A stretch of DNA of 64,000 nt from the NCBI RefSeq assembly GCF_037055355.1, contig NZ_CP146350.1, positions 4,425,001 through 4,489,000 on the forward strand. Reading direction: 5' to 3'. The first letter of the stretch is position 1; each line of letters starts with the position of its first letter. The DNA is from Streptomyces sp. DG1A-41 (GTDB taxonomy: Bacteria; Actinomycetota; Actinomycetes; Streptomycetales; Streptomycetaceae). Below are positions 35,352 through 44,241 of this stretch, piece after piece. Position numbers and translations under genes: made by a program. Under the pieces are notes generated by a model. The model did not search any database, had not been told where the DNA came from, and saw nothing but the letters and a program-made list of their open reading frames with translations.

Positions 35352-36926
35352 TCAGGACCTGGCCGATATCAGTTCCTCCACGGAGTCGTGCCGTATGCGC
35401 TCCGACGGGATGCCGATGTCCCGCAGGGCGTCCACACCGCTGCGGATCATCCCGGGCGGGCCCGACAGGTAGGCGTCGTACTCGTTCCACGGCCCGTAGG
35501 CACGTACCGCGTCCGGAAGCTGCTGGTGTGCCTGCTGGTCGATGATCGCGCGGACCGAGAGCCAGGGGTGGCTCTGCTGGAGGCGGAGCATGGTGTCGAT
35601 GTCGTACAGGTCAAGGTCGGTGCGGGCACCGTAGAAGACCTCGACCGGCCGGCGTTCCCCGTGCTCGGCGACGTCCTCGACCAGCGCCTTGATGGGCGCT
35701 ATGCCGGTGCCGCCGCCCAGGCAGAGCAGTCCGCTGTCGGTGGTGTGGTCCACGGTCATGGAGCCGGCGGGCGGGCCGAGCCGGACGATGTCACCGGGTC
35801 GGGCGCGGTGCACCAGGGCATTGGAGACCCAGCCCGCCGGGACGGCCTTCACATGGAACGACAGCAGGCCGTCGGAGCGGGGGGCCGACGCGAAGGAGTA
35901 GTGCCGCCATATCCGGGGCCACCAGGGGGTCTCCAGGCTCGTGTACTGCCCGGCGAGGAAGGGGTAGGGCTGGTCGGGACGGACGGTGATGACCGCGACG
36001 TCCGGGGTCCTGAGGTCGTGCGCGACGATCTCGGCGTACCACCAGGCCGGGGCACGCAGTTCGTCGCTGGCGGCCGCGTCGATCATGATCTGGGAGATCG
36101 TGGTGTACGTCCGGACCCAGGCCGCTTCCATCTCCTCGTTCCAGACCGCGGCGGCGTACTTGCTCAGCGCGCCGATCAGGCATTCGCCGACGGCCGGGTA
36201 GTGCTCGGCCCGCGTCCCGTACTTCCGGTGGCCCCGGCCGAGGTTCTGTAGGTAGTTGACCAGGACGTCGGTGTTGTCGATGTGCTCGGCGGCCGTGAGC
36301 AGTGCCCTGAGCAGCCGGTCCCGCTGGGTGTCCATCGCGGCCGGGAAGAGCGAGCGCAGGTCGGGGTGGCGGACGAAGAGCAGGGCGTAGAAGTACGAGG
36401 TGACCTTGTCGGCCACGGGCGTGACCTCTGCCATGGCGCGGCGAACGAGGATGGCGTCCGGGGACGCTTCCGTGGCCGGGGCGGAGGCGGCCTGTCCTGG
36501 GGGCGACACGGGTGCGTGCCGCTGGACGGGGACACGAGGCTCGGCGGGAGGAGCCGTGGCGGAAGCGAAGGGCTCCGGGGCCGGTGTGACCGTCGTGGGC
36601 GCGTGTGCTGGCGACGAGGCCGCGGGAGAGGGGGCGGAGGGTGGGGCTGTGGGGGCCGGTACCGCGTCCGGGGATTCGCCCTCTTGATCCGGCACATCGG
36701 TGCTCGCGCCGCCTGTCGCCGAGGGGGGCGGAGCCGCTGCACCGTCCGCTGGCGCTTCCGGGGCGGCCGTCTGGCGGCCCACTGGGCGTATCACGGCCGG
36801 GCGACGGCCGTCCGGCGTCTCAGGCTCGTTACCCGGCGTCGTCGTCGGCTTGGTGCGGGGCGTGAACCAGTCGCCCCCGCCGCCAGAAGTGCCGTTGTCG
36901 GCCGACGTGGTGGTCGGAGCGTCCAT
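35352..36926 (-). CDS. flavohemoglobin-like globin-FAD/NAD reductase
   Basis: 524 residues from ATG 36926 (DAPTTTSADNG) which has GAGG six nt upstream. Residues 1-160 are low-complexity Pro/Ala/Thr and likely disordered. A globin domain follows (RRAMAEVTPVADKVTSYFYA, with a likely proximal His in RGHRKYG), then an FAD domain (RHYSFASAPR) and an NAD(P) domain (LCLGGGTGIAPIKALVED). Flavohemoglobins detoxify NO; this protein has the same domain order plus an unusual long N-terminal region. The role of that region is unknown. Confidence 0.88.
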   Translation of the reverse strand: MDAPTTTSADNGTSGGGGDWFTPRTKPTTTPGNEPETPDGRRPAVIRPVGRQTAAPEAPADGAAAPPPSATGGASTDVPDQEGESPDAVPAPTAPPSAPSPAASSPAHAPTTVTPAPEPFASATAPPAEPRVPVQRHAPVSPPGQAASAPATEASPDAILVRRAMAEVTPVADKVTSYFYALLFVRHPDLRSLFPAAMDTQRDRLLRALLTAAEHIDNTDVLVNYLQNLGRGHRKYGTRAEHYPAVGECLIGALSKYAAAVWNEEMEAAWVRTYTTISQIMIDAAASDELRAPAWWYAEIVAHDLRTPDVAVITVRPDQPYPFLAGQYTSLETPWWPRIWRHYSFASAPRSDGLLSFHVKAVPAGWVSNALVHRARPGDIVRLGPPAGSMTVDHTTDSGLLCLGGGTGIAPIKALVEDVAEHGERRPVEVFYGARTDLDLYDIDTMLRLQQSHPWLSVRAIIDQQAHQQLPDAVRAYGPWNEYDAYLSGPPGMIRSGVDALRDIGIPSERIRHDSVEELISARS

Positions 36927-37479
36927 GGTGTGCCTCGCCTCGAGCATCTTTCGGTCGGTCTGCGCACTTCCCCAGTCGGAAGGTGCCTGCTTTCCCCCGT
37001 GGACGGACTGTGTTCCCATCCGGTGTCGCGGCCAATGCGGCCACATTCAACCCGTGTTCCGGCTCTGTACGGACAAGTAAGGCGAGAGTGTGACATTGAC
37101 CGCAGTACTCCCACCTGAGCTTCCCACTCACCTGGGCGGCTCAGTCGCATAACCGGAAACGCGGGTTTTCGATCTCTCCGTCCCGTTAGGCTGCCTTGCC
37201 CTGTACGCGGCCCACACAGAACGGGTCACCCGCCCCGGACGTGAACCGGAGTCGACCCTATCGGCCACCGCTGTGCACACAAGTCCCCCCTTGCCCCGTC
37301 ACGAATGAGGGCACGGCGCGCGTCATCAGCACGGTCACCACCGGGCCACGCTCCTGTTTCACGTGAAACGTCTGGCGTCTGTCCGCGCTCTGTGCAGTCG
37401 GCTACAACTGGCCAAAAGCTCGTATGGGTCCAGGGAAAGAGGTGGACGCCGGGGGCTCCTGTCGGACAGCCTGACCTGC
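36927..37479. other. 553-bp intergenic region containing parS
   Basis: The gap between the globin-reductase start and the GNAT start. It holds divergent promoters and a perfect parS (37356-37369). No gene or RNA is recognised. Frames opening at 37363 start in the parS site and look like artefacts. Confidence 0.5.
37356..37369. other. parS site (perfect)
   Basis: GTTTCACGTGAAAC in the 553-bp gap upstream of the tandem GNAT gene. Confidence 0.94.
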
Positions 37480-38346
37480 GTGCCGACTCCTTCCCTTGCC
37501 TCCCTGCCCATCCGTCGTCTAACGCTCCGCGATCTCGCCGCCTGCGCCGACTTGTCCGAAGACCGGGGGTGGCCACGGGAGGAGCACAAGTGGGGCTTCC
37601 TCCTCACGGCCGGGAAGGGCTATGGCATCGACGACCCCGACGGCGGCCTCGTGAGCGCCTGTGTCGTCACCGAGTACGGACCGCAGGAGCGCCCTTCCCT
37701 CGCGGCGATCGGCATGGTCCTCGTCGCTCAGCGGCACACCCGACAGGGCGTGGGACGCCGACTGATGCGCCACGTCGTCTCCGCGATGGGCACCACACCC
37801 CTCACCCTGCATGCGACGCCCCACGGCCGACCCCTCTACGAGGAACTCGGCTTCAAGGTCACCGGTCGGGCAGAGATGGTGTCCGGGCGTTTCACTCCAG
37901 GCGGGCCGCAGCCGGCGGTCGCCACCCGTGCCGCGACCGCCGAGGACCTTTCCGCGATCCTCCGGCTGGACGAGCAGGCGTTCGGGACCGACCGCACCCA
38001 CATCGTCACCCGGCTGCCGGCCTTCGCCGACCAGTTGCGTGTGGCGGAGGAGGACGGGCGGCTCGTCGGATACGCGGCCGCCTGGCCCAACATGGACACC
38101 CATGTCGTGGGGCCGCTCATCGCGCGGGACACGTCGGTAGCTCAGGCGCTCATCGCGTCCCTGGCCGCCCACACCGACCGTCCCCTTCGCACCGACATCG
38201 ACGTACGGCACACCGAGCTGCTCGCCTGGGCGAAGGAGCGCGGCCTGGCGTCCGTCGCCTTCAACTCGGTGATGTCGTACGGGATCACCGAGCTGCCCGG
38301 GGACTGGAGCCGTCGGTTCGCCCCGGTCACCGTAGCGGCGGGCTGA
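37480..38346 (+). CDS. tandem GNAT-type acetyltransferase
   Basis: 288 residues from GTG 37480; the frame continues to 37363 but that start lies in parS. The N-terminal GNAT half has RQGVGRRLMRHVVSAMG, an R/Q-x-x-G-x-G/A-like acetyl-CoA loop, and RPLYEELGFKVTG. The C-terminal half (AVATRAATAEDLSAILRL onwards) is a second, more divergent GNAT-like domain. Substrate unknown. Confidence 0.82.
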   Translation: MPTPSLASLPIRRLTLRDLAACADLSEDRGWPREEHKWGFLLTAGKGYGIDDPDGGLVSACVVTEYGPQERPSLAAIGMVLVAQRHTRQGVGRRLMRHVVSAMGTTPLTLHATPHGRPLYEELGFKVTGRAEMVSGRFTPGGPQPAVATRAATAEDLSAILRLDEQAFGTDRTHIVTRLPAFADQLRVAEEDGRLVGYAAAWPNMDTHVVGPLIARDTSVAQALIASLAAHTDRPLRTDIDVRHTELLAWAKERGLASVAFNSVMSYGITELPGDWSRRFAPVTVAAG

Positions 38347-38412
38347 AGGGCCCCGGTACGCCGACTCCCCCAGAGGACCGGGGAACCGGCGTTGTCTCGC
38401 TGAAGGGCCCGG

Positions 38413-38835
38413 TCAGGCGAGGGCCTCCACGGCGGCCGTGGCGAAGACGTGGTCCTGCTCCGGCGCACCACCGACGACACCGATCGTGCCGATCAGTCGG
38501 CCGTCGCGGCGCACCGGCACACCGCCGGCGATGAACAGCAGCGGCCGGTCGAGCGCGGTGGGGAGGGCATGGAAGAAACCTCCGGGCTGCACGGCGTCGA
38601 CGAGGTCGGCGGTGGGCGCGTTCAGATGGAGGGCCGTGTAGGCCTTGCGGGTGCTGGTCTCGCCGGAGATCAGCACGGCACGGTCGTCACGCCGGAAGGC
38701 GAGCAGATGGCCGCCCGCGTCCAGGACGGTGACGCTCACGGCGACACCTGCGGCCTCGGCGGCACGCCGGGCGGCAGTGACGCGGACGTCGGCGTCCTGG
38801 GTGGTCAGCGGGGCGGCTGCGGTGGTGACGCTCAT
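38413..38835 (-). CDS. HbpS/GlcG-type heme-binding-like protein
   Basis: 140 residues from ATG 38835 (SVTTAAAPLTTQDADV). The family core is VSVTVLDAGGHLLAFRRDDRA, SGETSTRKAYTAL, GGVPVRRDGRLIGTIGVVGG. Related to GlcG and HbpS (PF03928). HbpS of S. reticuli is secreted and binds heme; no signal peptide is visible here, so this may be cytosolic. Function unknown. Confidence 0.82.
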   Translation of the reverse strand: MSVTTAAAPLTTQDADVRVTAARRAAEAAGVAVSVTVLDAGGHLLAFRRDDRAVLISGETSTRKAYTALHLNAPTADLVDAVQPGGFFHALPTALDRPLLFIAGGVPVRRDGRLIGTIGVVGGAPEQDHVFATAAVEALA

Positions 38836-38929
38836 GGGGTGGTTCTCCTGGAAACGTGCAGGATCGAAACGTGCAGGATCGTGCTGATCCGGCTCGGGGG
38901 AAGGCGGTGAGCCTGGTCGGTCCGGTGGC

Positions 38930-40138
38930 TCAGTGATGGACGGCGGTCCGCTGCTCGGCCGGAGCGGATCCCGTGACGACGGGGCTGGGGGCACCGGCGT
39001 GGCGCTCCAGGGCGGCCGAGAGGAAGGCCAGGACCAGGGCGCCCGCCGCCAGGACGGCACCGACCCAGTTGGGGGCGGTGTAGCCGAAGCCCGCCGTGAT
39101 CACGAGGCCGCCGAGCCAGGCGGACAGCGCGTTGCCGAGGTTGAAGGCGCCGATGTTCACGGCGGAGGCCAGCGTCGGGGCGCCGTGTGCCTGGTCGAGG
39201 ACCCGCTTCTGGAGCGGCGGGACGGTGGCGAAGCCCAGGGCGCCGATCAGGGCGATCGTGACGGCCGACAGCAGCTTGTTGTGCGCGGTGAGGGTGAACA
39301 GCGCCAGGACCAGGGCCAGGGCGCCCAAGGAGACGTACAGCATGGGCATCAGGGCGCGGTCGGCGAACCTGCCGCCCACGAGGTTGCCGCCGACCATACC
39401 GAGGCCGAAGAGGACCAGCAGCCAGGTGACGGAGCCGTCGGCGAAGCCGGCGGTGTGGGTCATCATCGGAGCGATGTAGGTGATGGCCGCGAAGACGCCG
39501 CCGAAGCCGAGGACGGTCATCGCCATCGCGAGCAGCACCTGCACATTCTTGAGGGCGGCGAGCTCGTGCCGCAGGCGCACCCCCTCCGGCTTGGGCATGT
39601 CGGGGACGAGCCGGGCGATGCCGGCCAAGCCGACGATGCCGAGGGCGGCGACGATCCCGAAGGTCACCCGCCAGCCGACGGACTGCCCGACGAGCGTGCC
39701 CAGCGGGACGCCGACCACATTGGCGACCGTCAGGCCCGTGAACATCATCGCGATGGCTCCGGCCTTCTTGTCCGGGGCGACGAGGTCGGCCGCGACGACC
39801 GAGCCGATACCGAAGAAGGCGCCGTGGGCCAGCGAGGCGACGACCCGGCCGATCAGCATGACGGCGAAGGCGGGGGCGAGTGCCGAGAGCAGGTTGCCGA
39901 CGATGAACAGGCCCATCAGCAGCATCAGCATCCGCTTGCGGGAGACCTTCGTGCCCAGAACGGTCATCAGCGGGGCGCCGAACATGACACCGAGCGCGTA
40001 GCCGGTCACCAGGTACCCGGCGGTGGGAATGGAGACCCCGTAGTCGCCCGCGACCTCGGGCAGCAAGCCCATGATCACGAACTCGGTCGTTCCGATTCCG
40101 AAGGCCCCGATCGCGAGGGCCAGAAGCGCGAGAGGCAT
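38930..40138 (-). CDS. MFS transporter, DHA1 type
   Basis: 402 residues from ATG 40138 (PLALLALAIGAFGIGTTEFVIMG), about 12 helices. The TTEFVIMGLLPEVA segment is a DHA1 (sugar-efflux/drug-efflux, AraJ/SotB-like) hallmark; the short loop 2-3 motif A region is MTVLGTKVSRKRML. Divergent from marR with an operator in between. Probable drug or metabolite exporter controlled by that MarR. Confidence 0.92.
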   Translation of the reverse strand: MPLALLALAIGAFGIGTTEFVIMGLLPEVAGDYGVSIPTAGYLVTGYALGVMFGAPLMTVLGTKVSRKRMLMLLMGLFIVGNLLSALAPAFAVMLIGRVVASLAHGAFFGIGSVVAADLVAPDKKAGAIAMMFTGLTVANVVGVPLGTLVGQSVGWRVTFGIVAALGIVGLAGIARLVPDMPKPEGVRLRHELAALKNVQVLLAMAMTVLGFGGVFAAITYIAPMMTHTAGFADGSVTWLLVLFGLGMVGGNLVGGRFADRALMPMLYVSLGALALVLALFTLTAHNKLLSAVTIALIGALGFATVPPLQKRVLDQAHGAPTLASAVNIGAFNLGNALSAWLGGLVITAGFGYTAPNWVGAVLAAGALVLAFLSAALERHAGAPSPVVTGSAPAEQRTAVHH

Positions 40139-40192
40139 GGAGGGTACACCTTCCCATCCGGTTGCAGGAGCGCTTTGCGCGCATCGACAATA

Positions 40193-40217
40193 GTTGCATA
40201 CGCGGGCTATATGCAAC
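40193..40217. promoter_or_regulatory. probable MarR operator
   Basis: GTTGCATA (40193-40200) and TATGCAAC (40210-40217), 9-nt spacer, in the 142-bp gap between divergent MFS and MarR genes. Position and symmetry fit MarR autoregulation plus control of the efflux gene. Confidence 0.75.
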
Positions 40218-40280
40218 CGCCGTCAATTGCGCTCCTGCTCTATCCTGGGTGTCAGCCGCTCCGGGACGGAGGAAACACCA

Positions 40281-40745
40281 ATGACAGCGACGGACCCCAC
40301 GCTCACCGCTCTCGCCCAGAGCTGGTGCGCCCTCTCCCTGCTGCACGGGAGGATCGAGGCCCACATCGAGCGCGCCCTACAGGCCAAGCACGACCTGAGC
40401 GCGCGCGAGTACTCCCTGCTCGACGTGCTCAGCCGGCAGCACGACGGGGACGGGGGGCATCTCCAGATGAAGCAGGTCGCCGACGCGGTCGTCCTCAGCC
40501 AGAGCGCCACCACGCGTCTGGTCACCCGGCTCGAGGACCGCGGACTCCTGGAGCGTTACCTCTGCCCCACCGACCGCCGGGGCATCTACACGAACGTCAC
40601 CGATGCGGGCCGCAAGCTGCTCGAAGAGGCACGGCCGACCAACGACACCGCCCTGCGCGAGGCCCTCGACGAGGCGGCGAAGAACCCCGAACTGGCCCCG
40701 CTGGTCCGGGTCGTGGAGACGCTGAAGGCTCCGGTGCCCGCATGA
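40281..40745 (+). CDS. MarR-family regulator
   Basis: 154 residues from ATG 40281, GGAGG 8 nt upstream. Winged HTH: LSAREYSLLDVLSRQ, LQMKQVADAVVLSQSATTRLVTRLEDRGLLER, then the wing TDRRGIYTNVTDAGR. Likely represses the divergent MFS gene and itself through the 40193-40217 repeat. Ligand unknown. Confidence 0.93.
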   Translation: MTATDPTLTALAQSWCALSLLHGRIEAHIERALQAKHDLSAREYSLLDVLSRQHDGDGGHLQMKQVADAVVLSQSATTRLVTRLEDRGLLERYLCPTDRRGIYTNVTDAGRKLLEEARPTNDTALREALDEAAKNPELAPLVRVVETLKAPVPA

Positions 40746-40784
40746 GACCGCTCACCCCGGCCGTTGCTGCGTAGGGTGCACCCC

Positions 40785-41237
40785 ATGGGAGATCTTGAGA
40801 TACGTCCCGTGACCGCCGACGACGTCCCCGCGATCGTCGCCATGCTCGCGGACGACCCCCTGGGCGCCCAGCGCGAGTCACCTGACGACCTCGCCCCATA
40901 CCTGACGGCGCTGGAGCGGCTCAGCGCTGACCCGAACCAGCGCCTGGTCGTGGCGGTCCGGGAAGCCCGCGTCGTCGGCACGCTCCAGCTCACCATCATC
41001 CCCGGGCTGTCCCGACGCGGTGCGACGAGATCGATCATCGAAGGCGTACGCGTCCATGCCGATGAGCGCGGCAGCGGCCTGGGAACACGGCTCATCGAGT
41101 GGGCGATCGACGAATCCCGGCATCAAGGCTGCCAGTTGGTCCAGCTGACCTCCGACAACACACGGACCGACGCCCATCGGTTCTACGAACGGCTCGGTTT
41201 CACGGCCTCCCACACGGGCTTCAAACTCTCGCTGTGA
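40785..41237 (+). CDS. GNAT N-acetyltransferase
   Basis: 150 residues from ATG 40785 (GDLEIRPVTADDVPAIVAML); a start at 40764 has no ribosome site. Motif A GVRVHADERGSGLGTRLIEWAIDE includes the acetyl-CoA loop, and HRFYERLGFTASHTGFKL ends the fold. Substrate unknown. It converges on the beta-lactamase-like gene across a parS-centred palindrome. Confidence 0.9.
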   Translation: MGDLEIRPVTADDVPAIVAMLADDPLGAQRESPDDLAPYLTALERLSADPNQRLVVAVREARVVGTLQLTIIPGLSRRGATRSIIEGVRVHADERGSGLGTRLIEWAIDESRHQGCQLVQLTSDNTRTDAHRFYERLGFTASHTGFKLSL

Positions 41238-41238
41238 C

Positions 41239-41288
41239 TGGCATGGATGGGGGCCTGTTTCACGTGAAACAGGCCCCCATCCATGCCA
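41239..41288. terminator. 50-bp perfect palindrome centred on parS; likely bidirectional terminator
   Basis: Two 25-bp arms (41239-41263 and 41264-41288) are exactly complementary with no spacer. The central 16 bp are the parS TGTTTCACGTGAAACA (14-bp core 41257-41270), flanked by CATGGATGGGGGCC and its complement. It sits between convergent stops (41237 and 41293), as expected for a two-way terminator. Confidence 0.88.
41257..41270. other. parS site (perfect)
   Basis: GTTTCACGTGAAAC, the centre of the 50-bp palindrome between convergent genes. Confidence 0.95.
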
Positions 41289-41292
41289 CCGG

Positions 41293-42678
41293 CTAACCGA
41301 TCCCACGCCAACCCCCGGGATCGACCCCACCCGGCACCGGAGCCCCTTCGTCGTACGGCTGACGCGTGAACACGAAGGAACCGAGGTCCAGATGGCTCAC
41401 GGACCGGTCCGGCCGCCGTACGGCCTTCAGCAGCTCTCCGGCGTAGTAACCCTCCAGGCCGGTCCAGGTGCCGTCGCCGTTCGGGCAGAACCGCGAGCCT
41501 CGCCCGTTGCCGGACAGCGGCTCCAGCGAGGCGAGCCCGTCGGCCGTGAGCCGCAGCGCGAAGGCGGACGTCCCCCAGTACCACTGCCCCGTCAACTCCA
41601 GCATCGACGGGTCGACATCACGCAGTGGCCTCCACGGGGCGGGGATGCGCGGCTCCGCCTCGGCGACGATACGGATGAGATCGGCGGCGACCCCGGACAG
41701 CAGGGGGCCCGAGGTGCAGTTGGCCAGCACGACCGCCGCTACGTCGTCCTCCACGCTGATGCTCACGTTCGCCAGGAAGCCCGGCAGGGATCCGCTGTGC
41801 CCCACGAGCAGCCGACCGTGCCGACACTGAATCTGCATGCCGAGGCCGTAGGTGTCACCGGACATCACGTCCCCGGCCTCCGCCGGCGCCGCCGGGGTCC
41901 GCATCTCGCGCAGGGACTCGGCACTCAGCACCCTCTCGTCGCCCTTCACCAGGAAGTCCGCGAACCGGGCCAGGTCTGCTGTGGTCGACCAGAGTTGACC
42001 GGCGGGTGCCATACGACCGAGGTCCTCGGCGGGCTCGGGCAGCAGCACGTCGGCCCAAGGGTGCACGGCCCAACCACCAGCGTGCGGGGCCTGCGGTCGT
42101 ACGCCGGTCCGGTCGAGACTCAGCGGTTCGAGCACTTCACGCCGTAGTGCCTCCCCCCAGGAGGTCCCCCGCAGCTCCTCCACGAGCGCGCCCAGCAACG
42201 TGTAACCCGGGTTCGAGTAGTGATGCCGTCGGCCGACAGGGTGCACAAGAGGCTGCTCACCGAGCACATCGGACAGTTCCGGCCGGAGAGTTGCCGACGT
42301 GCGCTCCCACCACGGCCCGGGCGACTCGGCCGCCAGCCCGCCCGTGTGCGCGAGCAGTTCGGCGATCGTGGCCTCCCCCGCACCGGTACCCGGCACGTAC
42401 TTCTCCAGGGGGTCCCCGAGCCCCAGCAGCCCCTCGTCCCGCAGACGCATCACGAGAACGGCGGTGAAGGTCTTCGTGATCGAGCCGATGCGGTACTGGA
42501 CGTGCTCGTCGGGCTCTTGCCCGTCCACCGATGTCCGGGCGCCGTGCCACACCGCCCGCCCGTCCCGGACGACGGCCGCGACCAGCGACGGTGCCCGCCC
42601 CTGCGCCTGTGCCACGGCGATCCGGTGCAGCAGCGCACGACTCGTTGCGGGAAGCAGCTCTTCCTGAGGTGTGGTCAT
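41293..42678 (-). CDS. beta-lactamase-family serine hydrolase
   Basis: 461 residues from ATG 42678 (TTPQEELLPATSRALLH). The class C/esterase fold is shown by the nucleophile SITK (SxxK), YSN in HHYSNPGYTLLGALVEEL, and HSGS in LLVGHSGSLPG. A C-terminal extension of about 110 residues (from about residue 350) resembles a lipocalin-like accessory domain. No signal peptide, so probably a cytosolic esterase or peptidase rather than a true beta-lactamase. Confidence 0.88.
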   Translation of the reverse strand: MTTPQEELLPATSRALLHRIAVAQAQGRAPSLVAAVVRDGRAVWHGARTSVDGQEPDEHVQYRIGSITKTFTAVLVMRLRDEGLLGLGDPLEKYVPGTGAGEATIAELLAHTGGLAAESPGPWWERTSATLRPELSDVLGEQPLVHPVGRRHHYSNPGYTLLGALVEELRGTSWGEALRREVLEPLSLDRTGVRPQAPHAGGWAVHPWADVLLPEPAEDLGRMAPAGQLWSTTADLARFADFLVKGDERVLSAESLREMRTPAAPAEAGDVMSGDTYGLGMQIQCRHGRLLVGHSGSLPGFLANVSISVEDDVAAVVLANCTSGPLLSGVAADLIRIVAEAEPRIPAPWRPLRDVDPSMLELTGQWYWGTSAFALRLTADGLASLEPLSGNGRGSRFCPNGDGTWTGLEGYYAGELLKAVRRPDRSVSHLDLGSFVFTRQPYDEGAPVPGGVDPGGWRGIG

Positions 42679-42759
42679 GGCCCAAGTCCACCTGGCCCGG
42701 CCCGGCGAGTCGACCTCATTTCGCCATCGGCATGTAGGTTCTCCGGTTCGCTTCATATG

Positions 42760-43458
42760 GCGACTCGAGGGGGTGGTAAGCCTGGTAGAGCACCGCCGCG
42801 GCGTCGATGGCCTTCGTCGACACCGGCGTCACCCACAGACCGATGATGCAGCGGGTGTACCAGTCCATCGCGACGGCAGTTCCGCCTGCATCCACCGCAG
42901 AGTGACCGGGTCGAGCGCGAACACGTCCAGCCGCGTGGTGTCCATCAGCACGTACTCACCCGGCCGTGTGGGTCGCAGCTTGCCGCAGACCCCCTTCGGC
43001 CGGTCGGCGATGTCCCGGTTGCGCTGGGTACTCAGCCGGAACGTCGGGTGGCGCCGCTCCAGCTCCTGCATCCACCGATAAGCCGTCGTCCGCGGCGGCA
43101 CCGGAATCTTGACCAGCTTGAACTTGGTCTTGAGGCGGGCTTCGACTTCCTCCAGCACCACCTTCACCGATGGCCGCGACTCTTCCTCGTACTCATTCAG
43201 CACCGCCACCGCTGTCTCGACTCAGCGAGGATCGGCGTTGCCCAATCCGCCCTCGCTCCGCGGGGTTTTCGGCACCAGCCCCGCTTCGCCGTGCTCACGG
43301 AAGGCACATGCCCACCGGCGCACTGTGCGCGTCATCACCCCCAGTTCCGCGGCCTTGGCCTCGTAGCGGGTCTGCAGCGGCAGGCCAGGGGCGTACTGGG
43401 AACGCGGCTCGTCGGGTCGCGGAAGGTCCTCGCTGCCCGAGCGGTAGCCCGTCAGCAT
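42760..43458 (-). pseudogene. truncated tnsB-like (Mu/Tn7-type DDE transposase) remnant
   Basis: Starts at ATG 43458 (LTGYRSGSEDLPRPDEPRSQ). An HTH (ELGVMTRTVRRWACAFREHG) is followed by DPR then TGA (43222-43224) where Trp is expected, then VETAVAVLNEYEEE in the same frame. The core reads RHPTFRLSTQRNRDIA, LRPTRPGEYVLMDTTRLDV (first DDE Asp), then FALDPVTLRWMQAEL. A one-base deletion near 42875 shifts into VAMDWYTRCIIGL. Homology stops near 42770, so most of the catalytic domain and the C-terminus are gone. Family assigned from recalled Streptomyces TnsB-like proteins. Confidence 0.75.
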
Positions 43459-43479
43459 CTCGCCTCAATCCAAGGCGCA

Positions 43480-44020
43480 TTGGGGCTATGACGCCGAATT
43501 CCTGGACTCGTGCAGAGACGAGCTCACCGTTGCCGCGGATGAGCTCGAACGCCGGCGATCCATGGTGGCTGACAGGGATGGCCCACATCCTGGGCTTCAC
43601 GACCCTCGAAGGAGAACCACCCAAAGGCGTCTTGGGCATGCTGTTCGTCGGCTTGACGTCGACCACCGGACCGTCGTCCGTCAACAGCAGATAGTCCGGG
43701 ATGTGCCTGCGATCTTTGCCATCGATGTCGGCCTTGAGCAGGAACGGCTGGGCGACGACGTACTGCACCGCCGGGTCGAAGTCGGCGAACAGCAGCCGCC
43801 CCAGCTCCAGCCTCGACTCGTAGATCACGTGGTCGCCCACGGTGGCTGATCAGTACGTGCCCGAAAAGTGCTGCTGCCCCTTGAACCAGCGGAACGTCCG
43901 CCAAGGCCGGGCTCCTCGTAGCAGCCCGAGCGGCACCGACGACCGCTCCAAGTCCTCCATCACGGCATCGGCACTACGCCGGACACTCAGCCGTACTGGC
44001 GCGGCCACCGCTGTACCCAT
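43480..44020 (-). pseudogene. tnsA-like endonuclease remnant of a Tn7-like transposon
   Basis: Frame opens at ATG 44020 (GTAVAAPVRLSVRRSAD). PWRTFRWFKGQQHFSGTY is followed by TGA (43850-43852) where Trp would complete the GTYWSAT motif, then continues GDHVIYESRLELGRLLFADF, PFLLKADIDGKDRRHIPDYL and VVDVKP. These hold the Glu, Asp and Lys that form the TnsA active site (restriction-endonuclease-like). After VDVKP the C-terminal part decays (indel near 43650). TnsA cuts the 5' ends of the transposon with TnsB. It lies 22 bp upstream of the tnsB remnant, normal order. Confidence 0.78.
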
Positions 44021-44241
44021 CGGACCACCAGCCCCGCGTTCCCCGAGGCGGTCCTCTGACCGCCGAACGCCGAGGTCCTGCCCGGGCCACGCATGCAGAC
44101 GCCGACCGCGGAGGTCCTATACACAAAGAGGGGAACTACCCGCTCACGGGGCATGAATCCAATCCCCAGTCCTATTGGCCACGCGGTGGACATCGCCGGT
44201 GGGAAAAGGACGCGGGATCTGGGATCCCACAAGGCACAGGC
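44021..44241. other. spacer between dnaB and the tnsA remnant
   Basis: 221 bp; the possible left end of the decayed element. No clear terminal inverted repeat or gene is recognised here. Confidence 0.35.

Noticed and set aside
37363..37479. N-terminal extension of the tandem GNAT starting at GTG 37363
   Set aside because: The start codon lies in parS and the extension is unconserved; GTG 37480 preferred.
38933..40774. 613-aa plus-strand frame opposite the MFS gene
   Set aside because: Shadow; real genes are MFS (minus) and marR (plus, other frame).
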